Positions 47,161 through 58,274 are shown, counted from the first letter of the stretch. The stretch: 64,000 nt of DNA from Congeria kusceri (GCA_027627225.1 CM051030.1:27025927-27089926); one strand, 5' to 3'. The notes: generated from the sequence alone by a model not told the origin. A program made the numbers and translations.

Positions 47161-49280
47161 GGGACTGTCCTGCGTCGTCCGTCGTCCGTAATGCGTCAGC
47201 ATTTTGGTCGACGGACGCGATAGCGACTTCACTTATCATTCAATCTCGACCAAACTTGCACAGTTTGTGAATGGCCATGAAATCTTAGATCGGTTCAATA
47301 ATAGGCCCGTTTGGAGTTATCGTCCATATTGTGCCTTAAATACATCTATTCCTGAATACCTCACCTGGTAAAGGGAGTTAAATGCAGTATCAGGATAATT
47401 TCCATAAAGTTTCACCACTCTTTGTTGGTCAGTCACAGATATAACCCAGATACTGGAGCCTGGTGATCAATAAAATCAATACATCTGTCCCAGTCAGCAC
47501 GATTCATCTACTTTTAGATTAGCATCATTACACAAAGCGACTCATTGATATCCTGCATCTGACCTAAATTTTGGCTATTTTTGCAGCGATGGAATTTTCC
47601 ACTGTCTGTCTTGGCATCCAGTCAGGAATAAGATGTAAACAACAATCAATTGCTTGAATTCATAACACGCAATCAGAATATAGGACTTGGATAAAGTGAT
47701 CTAGTGCCTGAAAGAGTTTATTATTTTCTGTATTTTTTGACTGTTATTTGACTGTTTAGTTAGTAACTTATTCAGTATCATTTAATCATGTAACTTTTGG
47801 ACTGACTTTTACATTTGAATTGGGATTTTGGAAATTTAAATAATTATTTTACATTATTTTTGAAGCTGAATTACCATTTTCGTTAATTGAGTATATTTCT
47901 ACACTGTTGTATATGTTCTCTTTAACTGAGAAATAATTTTACTCTATTTAGAGTGCACCATATTTCTTGCTATTATTTACTTTTAAGATATATACTAGTT
48001 TCGGTAAGGGCTTGTAGTTTAAGGAATTGTTTATAGTTCAAGGAAATAAAAGTGTCTACCCTTTCAATACTTTCATTACATTTTATATAACCTGAGCACT
48101 TTATGCTTGATAAGCTATTGGTATAGGGGACTTTACTGCGTCGTCCGTTGTCCGTAATGCGTCAACAATTGGCCACATGAACACGATATATACTTCAATT
48201 TCATTAAATCTTTACAAGACTTGCACAGTCTGCTAGAGTAATGACACTTTATAAGCACATTCATCCGCATCGGGGCTTGTGCACCTAGGTATTTTGGTGC
48301 ATTTTTATCCGACATCAGCGGAGTTATGGCCCTTTTTTAGAAAAACTAAACTCAAAAAGTATTACTGCTAGAGTGTTGAAACGTTACAAACATATTAATT
48401 AATCAGCATGTTATGGCCCTTTTTTAGCAAAAGATTTTACACTGGATTTGTGTCGCGTGTAACTAAAACAAGTACAACTGCTCGACTGATGAAACTTTAT
48501 AAACATGTTCATCAGCAGGTTAACTTGTGCACATGGGTATTTTGGGGCAGTTTTAACCTACTTCAGCGGCGGTTTGTGACAACCAGCGGAATGTCGAGAT
48601 ATCCGTGTCCCACGGACACATGTCTAGTTCATGAAAAAACTGCAAAATGTACTTTGTGCAACATACAGACTTTATTTTTCACCTGAATATGACCAAACAT
48701 GCACAGCATGTGTATGAACTTAATATTTCAAGATAATACAAAATATCCTAGATTGTGGTACAAACACTAGAGTTATTGACCCGTGTTTGTGAAAAAAAGG
48801 ACAATGGTGAGAATAGAGACTTCATGTATTGTTATATCTTGACCAAACTTGCACTGTCGGTGTTTGACCATGAGGTCTAAGTCAATTCGCAAAATGGAAC
48901 AGATCTGACGAGAAAGACCAGAGTTATTGCCCCTTGTTTGTGAAAAAATCCATAATCTGTCAATAATTGGCATTCCGTCTCAATAGAGAATTCACTTTTC
49001 ATTCCTTGTTGACATAACTTGCACAGTTTGTGTATGACCATAAGATCTCATCAGGGTGCAATAATGGGCCAGATAGAACCAGGAACACTAGAGTTATCTC
49101 CCCTTCTTTATGAAAAAATGCCCAAAATGGACTTTGTGTAACATTGAAACTTTTTTTTCATCTAATCTTAATAAACATTGCACAGTTTGTGTATGGCCAT
49201 AAGATAAGATCATCATAAGATAATAAACCAAGGGTTTATTATTTTTGCCCTGATTAAGATATTTTAAAACAATACGGTCT
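47161..49280 (+). repeat. Dispersed ~150-180 bp repeat units (gaccaaacttgcacagtttg family)
   Basis: Blocks near 47228, 48200, 48680, 48815, 48990 and 49150 share 'gaccaaacttgcacagtttg', 'tgtatgaccataagatct' and 'agagttattgccccttNttt'. A degenerate AGCTCACC-like hairpin lies near 48090-48118, followed by 'ggtataggggactttactgc'. This is the opposite orientation of 5560-6365. About 800 bp of unrelated AT-rich DNA (about 47340-48080) interrupts it. Confidence 0.8.
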
Positions 49281-49430
49281 TGCATATACAGGTGATGGGT
49301 GTGCTATAGGTAGCACCGGATTGGACCAGGGGAACAACGTGTATATGTGTATACGTTTAAGTGGTGCTCGTGGCCACCAGGATTATATTCTGGAAGCGAA
49401 CATGGGTTGTGGCCGGTCTGTGCAAAACTG

Positions 49431-49545
49431 TGGTGATTGCAATGAAGACATTGGTGGACAATGTGCAATCAGTGATAGTGCGGTGGTGATTGCAATGTGG
49501 ACATAGGTAGACAATGAGCATTCAGTGGTAATGCAGTGATTCGTT
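49431..49545 (+). repeat. Short tandem duplication, ~52 bp
   Basis: 'gtggtgattgcaatg', 'gacat(t/a)g' and 'gacaatg' occur at 49431 and again at about 49483. A small frame at 49321-49506 crosses it and is not called. Confidence 0.7.
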
Positions 49546-49662
49546 GGCTGACTTGCTGTTGCGTGTGGTGAAGACGACAACAAACTAAAGTGCAACTTTT
49601 GTTATCCTTATGCGTAATTTGGCAACATTGCAGATTAGGCACTTATACATTTATTAAGGTCA

Positions 49663-49845
49663 ATGAGCGGACACATGTATAATTTATCCACCACTATGGG
49701 CGCTCAGGGCGTAGCGAAAATTGTTAAAAGCTTTGATGGCAGTCAACCAAAGGAATTTAAGGGGTGCATTGGGAGTAGAGAAAGGTTTGTTGGTTTGGCC
49801 GTGGTTCCGCCGGAGCGCGCAAATCGGAATGTTTCCCAAATGTAG
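49663..49845 (+). pseudogene. Gag N-terminal fragment (Gypsy-like)
   Basis: Sixty codons from an ATG. Residues about 20-35 read 'IVKSFDGSQPKEFKG', followed by 'RFVGLAVVPPERA'. This resembles the start of Gypsy-like Gag proteins (a 'FDGS.P..F..W' segment). The frame then stops, and the capsid and nucleocapsid parts are missing. Confidence 0.55.
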
Positions 49846-49851
49846 AAGTCA

Positions 49852-50259
49852 ATGCGAGAAATAAAAAGTACAAACAGGAAGCTAACACAATTTTTTATAA
49901 AAATGGCTGGTATTATTGAAAAATTTAATAAACAACAATTTAGAGCAATAATTAAACCTGTAGCATTTTTAAATGATAGGCGTGTATATGGTGGTCTTAA
50001 AACGAAACCGAAATTACGAAAACCTAGTCTTAATTTAGCCACAGCTGGAAATACTCCCCTATCTGTTGATTGTTTTGCAAACATTGAATTCGTGATTGGT
50101 GGTATACGTTTGACTCATAAAATCTATGTTGTCAGAAATTTAAGCAAAAAGTGTATTTTGGGCGCATCATTTAAATACAATTACCATAGAAACGAGCAGG
50201 ATTTGTTTCTCACAAAGTCGATGATTAGGCGTCCCATGAATCATAACATACTTGTGTGA
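49852..50259 (+). pseudogene. Retropepsin-like protease fragment
   Basis: An open frame of 135 codons. Residues about 70-105 contain 'CFANIEFVIGGIRLTHKIYV' and then 'CILGASF', the second-half I-L-G-x-x-F signature of retroelement aspartic proteases. The catalytic D-S/T-G triplet is not visible. It lies seven bases after the gag fragment, implying a deletion join. Confidence 0.6.
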
Positions 50260-50859
50260 TAAAAATTCAACAGGTAAGCTATTAGTGTTTAAGCGAGTAA
50301 CACAGTTGCTCTTATCAAGCTATTAACTTTTGCCGACGTAGTAAGAGTAGACACGTCAGGTGTATTCAATCCAAGTAGGCGAGAACACGGTTTTCAGTTC
50401 GAGAAGGTAGGTTTTCCACCCAGGTATACACAACAGATCATTGACCTTTTGTCCGCGAATAAGGACAGTGTTATAAATCTCAGTGATTAGGAACTACCTG
50501 CGAAAACACCTGGCAGTCGATCTCGGTAGTTTAAGTTATGTTGTTTTGATCGCATGGGGCGATACTGATTCTGAGAGGCGGAAAATAATGAGGCATATTG
50601 TATGTCAATTTTATCATTTTTATCGCACGGCGTGCTCAGAGGGCTATTCTGAGATGGCATAAAATTGATTGTTTGTAGATGCCTCCTGACATTTTGGCAG
50701 ATGTTTTACTTCTAGTGGGCCCATGTAAAATTGTTTGTTCTAATAGTATGCAGGGACACACTGTCGAGGTATCAGGTTGTGTTTTATAAAACAAACGAAG
50801 TGAAGTTTGGACAACTAGAGCAAAATGTCTTATCATAATTAAGGATTTTGAAGGTTTTT
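50260..50859. other. Unassigned gap inside the retroelement relic
   Basis: Polymerase genes would be expected here but would need about 3 kb. Only short broken frames are seen, so most of pol was deleted. Confidence 0.5.
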
Positions 50860-51965
50860 AACAAGCTCCACATTGGTTTGGGATGGAAATATCCTAATTA
50901 TGCTGTCAATGCCAAGACTAGATGAGGTTTATGAAGTATACCTCGCCATACTCGTAACAATTATTTCACCATTACCGCTCGCTAAACACCGCGATAAGGA
51001 TGCTGCTGAGCTGGCAGCGAGATACAAATTGGAAGCGCGTGGATTTCTTATCCATAGAGCTAGACAGTTTTATGTGTTTCTGTCTAATAAAGAATTGGAA
51101 TCGTGTAGCCATGGAGACGTAAAATATTGCTCGGTTGAGAGTCCTCTTTGTTCATTTATTTTGGGGAATAGCTGTATGATACATTTATTTACGAATGGTG
51201 ATTATGAACGGTTTTGTACGACAACTGTTACCAAAGAAAATTTACCTTTGGCATTTAAAATTATGGCAATAACTGGGTAATAACCTCCATGGAGAGCTTG
51301 AAAGTTGTGAAAGTATGTGGTGTACACCATACTGAGATACTTATTTCCCCCTTTGGCATAATAAATCCGGATGAGCAATGTATTGCTACAAATGAATACT
51401 TTACCCTACGTTCGCCATATGTAGCGGAAAATATTCACATGCCTGAACAATGCTCGTTTGATTTGCAAGCCGCACATTTTTCTGAAAGCATTATCTGGGA
51501 CAAGTTCAAATTCACTTACCCTGAAATGACAGAAATGGAAATTCCGGATAATTTTCCAGAAATAAAATATTCGCCTATAGACACCTTAGTACGGGAATTG
51601 AAATCAATTAACGTTGCCAATACAGTGGGTAAAAAGTCGTTTGGTCTGTGGTTTTATGTTGACCTGGGTCTTGCTCTAGGTGGCGGTTATTATAATATTA
51701 GTCTGTTGTTTTAAAACACAATCAAAAATGCTATTTACTGCCTCCCAAATTGTTTACCTCTGGGGACGACTGAGGCGCATAAAGTACCGCTTCGCCATGA
51801 TGTCGAGCTCCAAACCAATGAGACGGACAGGACCCCACTGTCAGCCGCTACTGCGCCGGTCAATAAAAATGTAGAGCCTTCAAAGACGCTCAGGTTTCGG
51901 CTCTATAATTGCTTATTCAAGGGAGGAGACGAAGATTGCGCTCATGAAGATAAACGACTGCAACT
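50860..51965 (+). pseudogene. Envelope-like protein remnant of a Gypsy-type element
   Basis: Two consecutive open frames (50873-51280 and 51289-51714) plus a third-frame tail to about 51960. The first has 'SMPRLDEVYEVY', then several Cys. The second has 'SPFGIINPDEQCIATN' and a hydrophobic segment near its end ('VDLGLALGGGYYN') at the expected transmembrane place. A short tail with Cys and charged residues follows. The pattern matches, from memory, envelope-like proteins of molluscan Gypsy elements. The start of the protein is missing, and breaks at 51280 and about 51714 inactivate it. Confidence 0.55.
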
Positions 51966-52400
51966 GTTTTATTTGTGTTAGAGGAAATGCCACTTGACAC
52001 AAACCATGAACTGTGTTTGTAACTCTATAATGTTTTACATGTACGCACTGTAATTGCCATGGACACTGCACACCTGCTATATCTTAACATTGGCGCAATG
52101 TTTCCTAATGAACACCCGCAGCAGCCCTTGTTGTTGATTGACAGAATGTAATTGGGGGTGATGTCTTGCTTATCAGTGGGAAAATAATAATTCAAGGAAT
52201 CGAATCTGGACACGTGCGTTGCGGCATATAACAAGCACAACCTTTGGAGATACACCATCGTGTCTGCGGAATAAAGGAATGCATTTGAAGCAAGTTTTAA
52301 TGCTAAATCAGTGTATGGAGTCCTAATTTTTTTTATGGCTTCATTTTCCATGGAATAAAACGCAATCTTATCATTGCATATTTACATTAAATTCAACGCA

Positions 52401-52458
52401 TCATTTCATCGGTGAATGAACTGTGTTCATGAATTGGGTTCATACACCGATGAAATGA
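52401..52458. repeat. Hairpin, 21-bp stem
   Basis: Arms 'tcatttcatcggtgaatgaa' (52401-) and 'ttcatacaccgatgaaatga' (-52458) pair with one mismatch over 21 positions around a 16-base loop. It lies 50 bp downstream of the possible minus-strand exon. Confidence 0.85.
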
Positions 52459-52508
52459 AGAAAAATATTATTCAAGTCCTATAATTACAACCAAAAGTGC
52501 ATGTAAAC

Positions 52509-52651
52509 TTAACTGTCTGAGGACCGCAAATGACGTGTAGCCTTCTGCGTAGGAATCCCCGTTTTAGTTTCGGTTTCATTTTCGTCGTACGGCATTTTTA
52601 ATATTTCTTCAGACATTTGAAGTCGCTGTGAATCATTTTGGTGTTGACTTT
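52509..52651 (-). CDS. Possible terminal exon of an unknown host gene
   Basis: On the minus strand a good acceptor ('ttttgtttttaccag') precedes 47 codons of hydrophilic sequence including 'MSEEILKMPYDENETETKTG', ending at TAA (52509-52511). The composition (Glu, Lys, Thr, Gln) is coding-like and unlike the surrounding AT-rich frames. An alternative frame reads from an ATG near 52742 ('MTDLSVAGVADDDIVTAHW') through the acceptor to another stop. I do not recognise either peptide, and this may be chance. Confidence 0.25.
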
Positions 52652-52756
52652 CTGGTAAAAACAAAATTCAAATTTCCAATGTGCGGTAACAATGTCATCG
52701 TCTGCAACACCGGCAACCGATAAATCAGTCATTCTGTTTATGAACAATAGTGCATA

Positions 52757-52872
52757 CATCGTAAACATTCGCGCAAAAACAAATTATGTCATTTCGCAAA
52801 TAGCGAATAAAAGTAAACATCGTAAAGGTTTGCGCAACACAATACCGTCATTTCGCGAATATAGAGAATAAT
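52757..52872 (+). repeat. ~60 bp tandem duplication
   Basis: 'atcgtaaacattcgcgcaaa' to 'catttcgcaaatagcgaata' is repeated as 'atcgtaaaggtttgcgcaac' to 'catttcgcgaatatagagaa'. Confidence 0.8.
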
Positions 52873-53820
52873 CAAGTAGTAGGGTCATGACTAATAAAGA
52901 GGTAATTTGCATACGCAGCTTGTTCAGTGGGTATGAATGACAGATCACGTGGGCGGATTTTCCAATCTGAATGCAGCGTTTACGTGAAAATACAAGAAGT
53001 TGTAGCTATTTGATATTTAAATTAGCATTTGCAGCTCTCAACGAATTACATCGCAACCCGATTTCCAAATTGAAGGCATCAACTTCGTGTGTAAGCCACT
53101 AAAATCCTGACGTGACTCAAATGTGTCGTTTTGTGACCGATTTGTCCCATATTATTTACAAGCACGGGTTTATTTTTGTATTAATTATGTTAGTACTGCT
53201 GTAGAAAATACATGTGGCAACTATATTATTTAAACATTTTAACAGGCGTTTCCAAATGCAGTTACGTTGCGGTTTCGCTGACGATAATTAAAATCGAAAC
53301 GATACGGAGTGAAACGCTAATGTGTTATCATTTTGCGCGAAAAACACAAGCATGACCGTGCTTTCGATAATTCACTGATTGTGTCTACTTCAAGCACAAA
53401 ACAAAACTATGTAGTTCCCTGTTTTTGTTTTAGAAGTCCAGTAGTAGATACGCAGTTAGTACGTATAGTGGATACATTTTTATTGTTATTTAAACACACC
53501 ACTATTTAACCAGTTGTATGTTAACACTACTATGCCATTTCACATTTTAGTGACAAATGTGTATTCGGGTTAAAATCCAGCACTTTTTTAGATTTGTCGG
53601 TTGGCATGACATTGTGAAAAAAAGTGTAGACGTTGTTAAAAAGTTGATTCTCAATTTAAATAATGATTATAAATCACTCCATTTGTATCTGAAGGCTAAG
53701 CTATACGCGGAAAGCGATATTTTTTTTTGGTAAACTTTTAAGTCGGTTGTTTTTCCTAACCAGTGTGAAACACTAACTTAAATTCATTAAGAGATTAATC
53801 TTCATTATTATTAACGTAAG
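52873..53820. other. Non-coding DNA
   Basis: No supported features. Confidence 0.45.
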
Positions 53821-53825
53821 CATCG

Positions 53826-53866
<41 letters not shown>

Positions 53867-53885
53867 GTCATCATCATCTTCATCA
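53821..53885. repeat. (CAT)n microsatellite
   Basis: About 20 'atc' units with two 'gtc' interruptions. Confidence 0.95.
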
Positions 53886-54034
53886 TTCTTATTTAATAAT
53901 ATTTTTATTATTAGTATTGTTATTATTTGAATTCAAATCCTTCAATTCTGATGGAGTTAGTTAATACGCACTGAACAATATGCAATAACTGTTGTAAAGG
54001 ATACAATTTCACCTCACTAGTTCTCTTTCCTTTG

Positions 54035-55435
54035 GCCAGTTTTTCGGCGTAGCTGTCTAAGATCACTTTTGACCTAGATTTCTTGCGATAACTATGCAGC
54101 GGGAAAATTAAATGTCAATAGAATTGAGCACATTATCTAATTTTAGGAAATGCAAACTTCAAACAATGGGTTAACGTATACCAATAACTGTTGCGTACTT
54201 TTGAGGATTAAAAAATTACATAATTGTTTACATAAGCGCTTAAAATGAAGTTATAAACATATCCTCGACATATACTCTAGAACTGACGCTAAATATGAAA
54301 GTATTTGCTCATTGTATGTCATAAACAGAATGCTATATTCATTCCCGTAACGAAATAATTATTTTGTTTAGCCTTCATTTATATAAGCAGTACGCCCTAT
54401 AAATAGCAATTGTGCAATGTTCTCATACATAAATATTATTCACAGAGTTGCCGTTCCATGTAGCCCATTGATTCTAGCGAGTTCATCACATTCCAGAAAT
54501 GTAGCGTGATTCTAAAAATAGCGCGCGTAGCTAGCAACCGTTGTATAGCTGTGGTAATATACTCGTACATGCATCAATAATAGCGTTCAGAGAATCATAA
54601 ACCTAAAAACTTCAATAAATGGGGAATTTATTTTTATAAACTTACTGTTAATTTGAATTAAATTTGTGGTTACGATTTATTATCGATTATTTATAATATC
54701 ATCTTTCAACTTCTCCAGAAATGTTATTTAAATGTTATTTAATCTGTAAAAAGATGCTTCATTTTCTATGGATAAAATGTTGTGAAAGAAGATTCGGAAT
54801 ACGTCGAATTGTATTCGCGTAGCAGGAATACACAATTACAATACTAATTATAAACAGGAACCCTTAATATATCATATTTCTACTGATATAATTTAAAATC
54901 GTCATAGTCTAATGAATTTTTATATTTGCGTCATCAAAAATAAAGATTTAACATTTCAAAAATCGCTGAATGTTCCCTGACTATTGCTTTTTATTGGATA
55001 CACAGTATAAATGCTTATTTGAATTCAAATCGTTATTGTATTAGATAACAAGCATGAATAGTATATTACCGGTACTATAAATCACTATATAGACTCGTCT
55101 GATACATAATTATTTTAATTCATTCCCGAAATTATTTTCTTACATTGTTACTTTGTTAAATTGGCTTGACACATTCAGATAACAATTATTTTAGCCTAAA
55201 TTAGTTTGGTTTTTCATATATCACTGGTGGAAACATGGAGCTGTATGATTGGTTTATTCACGGCATAGATATTAATGATAATTTTATTTAATTTTTAAAT
55301 TAATTAATTTATTGCAAATTAACTGTTGGGTCCGATAAGTTTTCTTATAGTGTCCGAAAAATCTGGGGTCCAATAAGTCTCCTAATTTTGCTGGGGACCA
55401 CAAAATCTGGGGTCTGAAGAGTCACGTACCCGATT
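54035..55435 (-). repeat. GGACCCCAG-family dispersed repeat, minus-orientation copy with ~1 kb insert
   Basis: 54035-54297 is the reverse complement of the inner part of 4766-5095. 55321-55435 carries the outer part ('gtgactcttcagaccccaga', two more 'ggacccca(g)' motifs). About 1,020 bp of AT-rich DNA between them is unmatched in the plus copy and has no coding content or clear ends. Confidence 0.75.
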
Positions 55436-55779
55436 ATATTGGCCGTCTGTTTAGGTAAATTTTAAATGATATCTCAATATTTATTTCAACGCCAATTGTC
55501 TTTTTTTAAGACATGTCTTGTTTTTTCTAACCCCGTGTGAACATTTGCTTGTAAAGATATGAAAGCATAATGAACGGTATGCTATCGATGTAAAACATAA
55601 TGTTTATTTTTCATTTCAAATCTCTTAAATGTAGCATATGACGATGAGCCTAAAATGTATTATTATGTGTTTGCCTCCATTAATATACTAAAACGATCTG
55701 CGTTTGCGATTTCAAAAAAAAAGAAAAAGAAAAGATTACATATAAAAACTACGGAATCCTGATATTGCCAGTTGAATTT

Positions 55780-56065
55780 CGCTCTGTAAAAAAGTGGCGA
55801 CGATGCGACAACGCGACATTTTAAATTATATTTTCTACAGATCTCGCAATCAGCAAAACGTGGACACAAGAAATATGGACGATAGTTTTAGTCCAGATAT
55901 TGCGTGTCTATGAACTAGTTTACAGCGATAACTATTTGCGATTTTGTACACAGCGATAAATATCGCCCAAATGTCGCATCGTCGCAACGTGTGTTAGACG
56001 ATGCTTGAAATGGGCGATACAAATCGCTTTAAAGTTTATTATAGACACGCGAAATCTGGACGATT
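55780..56065. repeat. GCGAT-rich block with 14-bp inverted repeat
   Basis: 'gcgacgatgcgaca' (55797-55810) and 'tgtcgcatcgtcgc' (55972-55985) are perfect inverted repeats. 'atNtggacgat' occurs twice in direct orientation. Could be a decayed MITE. Confidence 0.55.
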
Positions 56066-56390
56066 ATTATTATAAAATTTATCAGTGCAAGATCTGCTAA
56101 AAAATAATAGTTAAAACATCGCATCGCACAGAGTGAAATTTACATGTATTCGAGTTGCTTTGTTTCAATACTAATTATATTGCATATTCATACATCAAGT
56201 AGCGAGTTTCAACAATATGTAATGAAAACAATCGTTTCGATAACGTCTTATTGTACGCTCACTAATCATGTAATATTTATCATATGTATACAGGAACACG
56301 GCTATAAACTCATAAATACAACAGAAGCTAATACCGTTTTTACAATACGCACCACTCGAATATAAGAAATAGTTGCTACATAAATAACGG

Positions 56391-56462
56391 TTTAGTGTGG
56401 TGTTTTGTAGGAATTAAACCACGAGGACATTAGCCAAAGTCATTCAATAACACCACACCAAA
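56391..56462. repeat. Hairpin dispersed repeat, copy 3
   Basis: The core 'taggaattaaaccacgagga' matches copy 1 at 10971. The outer arms here are 'gtgtggtgtt' / 'aacaccacac' rather than 'ctgatg' / 'catcag', but they still pair. Confidence 0.65.
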
Positions 56463-56829
56463 CTCTCCCGATGAACCACGACAATAAGCTCGTTCTATAC
56501 TTATCAGACTATGCTCCTTCCGCCCATAATCCCGCATGAACGTTCGCACTCTCTTCACCGGTGAAACGTCATTTCTAATCATAAATAACTAACGTATTAC
56601 AACGTGATTTTTCGTCGAGTCGTTCAATCCGGTAGATTGTGTTGTTTGTGTACAGAAACAATATGCGCGAGTCACGTTCAAATATTTTATAAGGAAAACA
56701 GATTTATATCCATCATTGCTTAATAGTGTTTGCATTATATACTTGAAGGAATCCCGTGTATGTTCATACAGACGTGGTACAGCTACTCGAAAAAATGGAC
56801 GTATTTTACATTATTCTTCACATTATATC

Positions 56830-56915
56830 AGTTATTAGTGCCATAAATAACTGCAGACAGAGTTTAAACAACAGTTATTAGTGCCATAAATAACTGCAGA
56901 CAGAGTTTAGACAAC
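56830..56915 (+). repeat. 43-bp perfect-like tandem duplication
   Basis: 'cagttattagtgccataaat' + 'aactgcagacagagttta' is repeated head to tail with one visible difference (aacaa / gacaa), so it is recent. Confidence 0.93.
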
Positions 56916-57192
56916 ACATCGGCTATTTATTATATGCCTTTCAGTTAAATATGGAATTTGCTTGCAGTGAAAATATAATAAAAAACGGACAATTTTTCTA
57001 CAAATAGCATCGATCTACAAGTAGTGGTTTACAACCCTTGGCAAATTTATATACATGTACAGTATGTACATGCATGTGTTTACATTAAAAACATTACAAA
57101 ATTCAACAAAATTATAATTTAGCGACAACGACTCACAAAATATGGCACTTTTTTCCCATTATACTATCGAGTGAAAGTTTTGGAATCATCTT

Positions 57193-57213
57193 TGACGTCA
57201 TTTTATGACGTCA
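57193..57213. promoter_or_regulatory. Two perfect CRE-like palindromes (TGACGTCA)
   Basis: TGACGTCA occurs at 57193-57200 and 57206-57213, five bases apart. Spacing and symmetry would suit bZIP dimers, but no adjacent gene start is known and the block may be part of a repeat. Confidence 0.4.
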
Positions 57214-57351
57214 GAATACACAAACTTGTGACGTTTTAGCTTATCTCTAAAAGCCTATCTTTTATTTATTTATTGTGCAAAATCATAAAATAAACAGAAA
57301 ATGACTTCGGTGTCACATCGTATTTTATTTCACTCGTGATAACAGAAAATA

Positions 57352-57390
57352 TATATTTTCACTCGTAACTGCGCCACTCGTGAAAATATA
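57352..57390. repeat. Short inverted repeat (tatattttcac / gtgaaaatata)
   Basis: 11-bp arms around a 17-base loop. 'ttcactcgt' is also repeated just upstream. Confidence 0.6.
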
Positions 57391-57508
57391 CTCAGGGTAC
57401 CGTCTAACGGTGTATACTGTCTATCGGTGTAATCCGCGATATGCCAAGTATGGTCGAGGCGGGTTAGTCATTTATAATGTCCCCAATTGCTCTGATTACG
57501 CTGTGTGG

Positions 57509-57700
57509 CGGATCCGTGGTCTAGTGGTAACGCACTGGTTTCACGACTCAGGGGTCGCAGGTTCGAGCCCCCGCTACACCCTAACCTACTAAATCGTCTT
57601 TCGCATGAGACGTTAAACCGAGGTGCAGTGTACTAGGTGCTTCACACCGGACACTAAAAGACCCAGGGTCGTCTCTGGTGTTGTATTTTTAAGTACTAGA
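57509..57700 (+). mobile_element. tRNA-derived SINE with conserved central domain
   Basis: The head 'tggtctagtggtaacgcac' (A box) and 'gcaggttcgagcccccg' (B box, 57559-57575) lie at tRNA spacing. 'gtgtggc' / 'gctacac' pair as an acceptor stem. The T and anticodon stems are imperfect. Next comes 'gagacgttaaaccgaggt' with 'acactaaaagacccagggt', resembling the central domain of V/Meta-type SINE superfamilies known in molluscs (assignment from memory). An A-rich tail ends near 57700, directly before the Gypsy LTR region. Confidence 0.7.
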
Positions 57701-57934
57701 AATAAATTAAGACTGCTTTCTTTGATGCCATCTTGGTATGGTGGAAATCAGTTATCTGAACAGGGTATGTTGTCATCGTTTACCATTATAAATTAGCAAA
57801 GACTGGTCTGTTCTGTTGCTCGGCAGAGTCTGTTTGGGTGAACTTTCAACAGTTGCCTCAATAAATATTAATTAATGAAGGTAACTTCATGTTATGCTGT
57901 TTTGTCTTTTAACAGTTATTATAATAAACAATGA

Positions 57935-58270
57935 TTGTAGTGACAAGACTGTGTTCTGGAAATATAAATCGCTTAACAGTTATCCTAATAAATATTAGGG
58001 GCCTATCATTGTCAATCCACACCTTGGTAATACCCAAATATGGGAGAGTAAGCAGATTCGTATAAAAGCCAGGAACACACAGAATCTCGGGAGTTGGGAG
58101 TTGAGCTTGGGGATGTAATGATGTGAGGAGTTTGAGTGAGAGTTATTCATGAACTAGATTGGTGTATATATTTATTATCGTAGAGTGTAAATAAAATGTA
58201 GAGTGTATATTCTGTTGTGTGACGTTTGAAGATATGAACTACTCGCCCTCCCATTCTAATTTTTGTAACA
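57935..58270 (+). repeat. 5' LTR of a Gypsy-like element (start uncertain)
   Basis: Promoter and processing signals are in LTR order: TATA box 'tataaaag' at 58061-58068, AATAAA at 58190-58195, then the end '...ttttgtaaca' at 58270. A TGT start near 57935 ('tgtagtgac') is plausible but not proven. The last ~54 bp recur at 60395-60448. Confidence 0.6.
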
Positions 58271-58274
58271 CTGG
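58217..58274 (+). repeat. 58-bp direct repeat, left copy
   Basis: 'gtgtgacgtttgaagatatg' to 'tttttgtaacactgg' matches 60395-60452 at 57 of 58 positions. It covers the LTR end plus the first bases of the primer-binding site. Confidence 0.95.

Larger units (their letters stand above)
49663..51965 (+). mobile_element. Decayed Gypsy-like retroelement: gag start, protease and envelope-like parts, polymerase missing
   Basis: Three fragments lie in retroviral order on one strand. Nothing resembling reverse transcriptase, RNase H or integrase lies between protease (ends 50259) and envelope-like sequence (from about 50860); the ~600 bp between is unassigned. A purine tract 'caagggaggagacgaag' near 51917 could be the polypurine tract before a lost 3' LTR. 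Neither LTR was identified. All parts carry stops or frame changes, so this is a fossil. Confidence 0.65.

Noticed and set aside
48408..48686. 92-residue frame
   Set aside because: Within dispersed repeat units; no motif.
57509..57583. Functional tRNA gene
   Set aside because: A and B boxes present but anticodon and T stems mismatch, and a SINE body follows.
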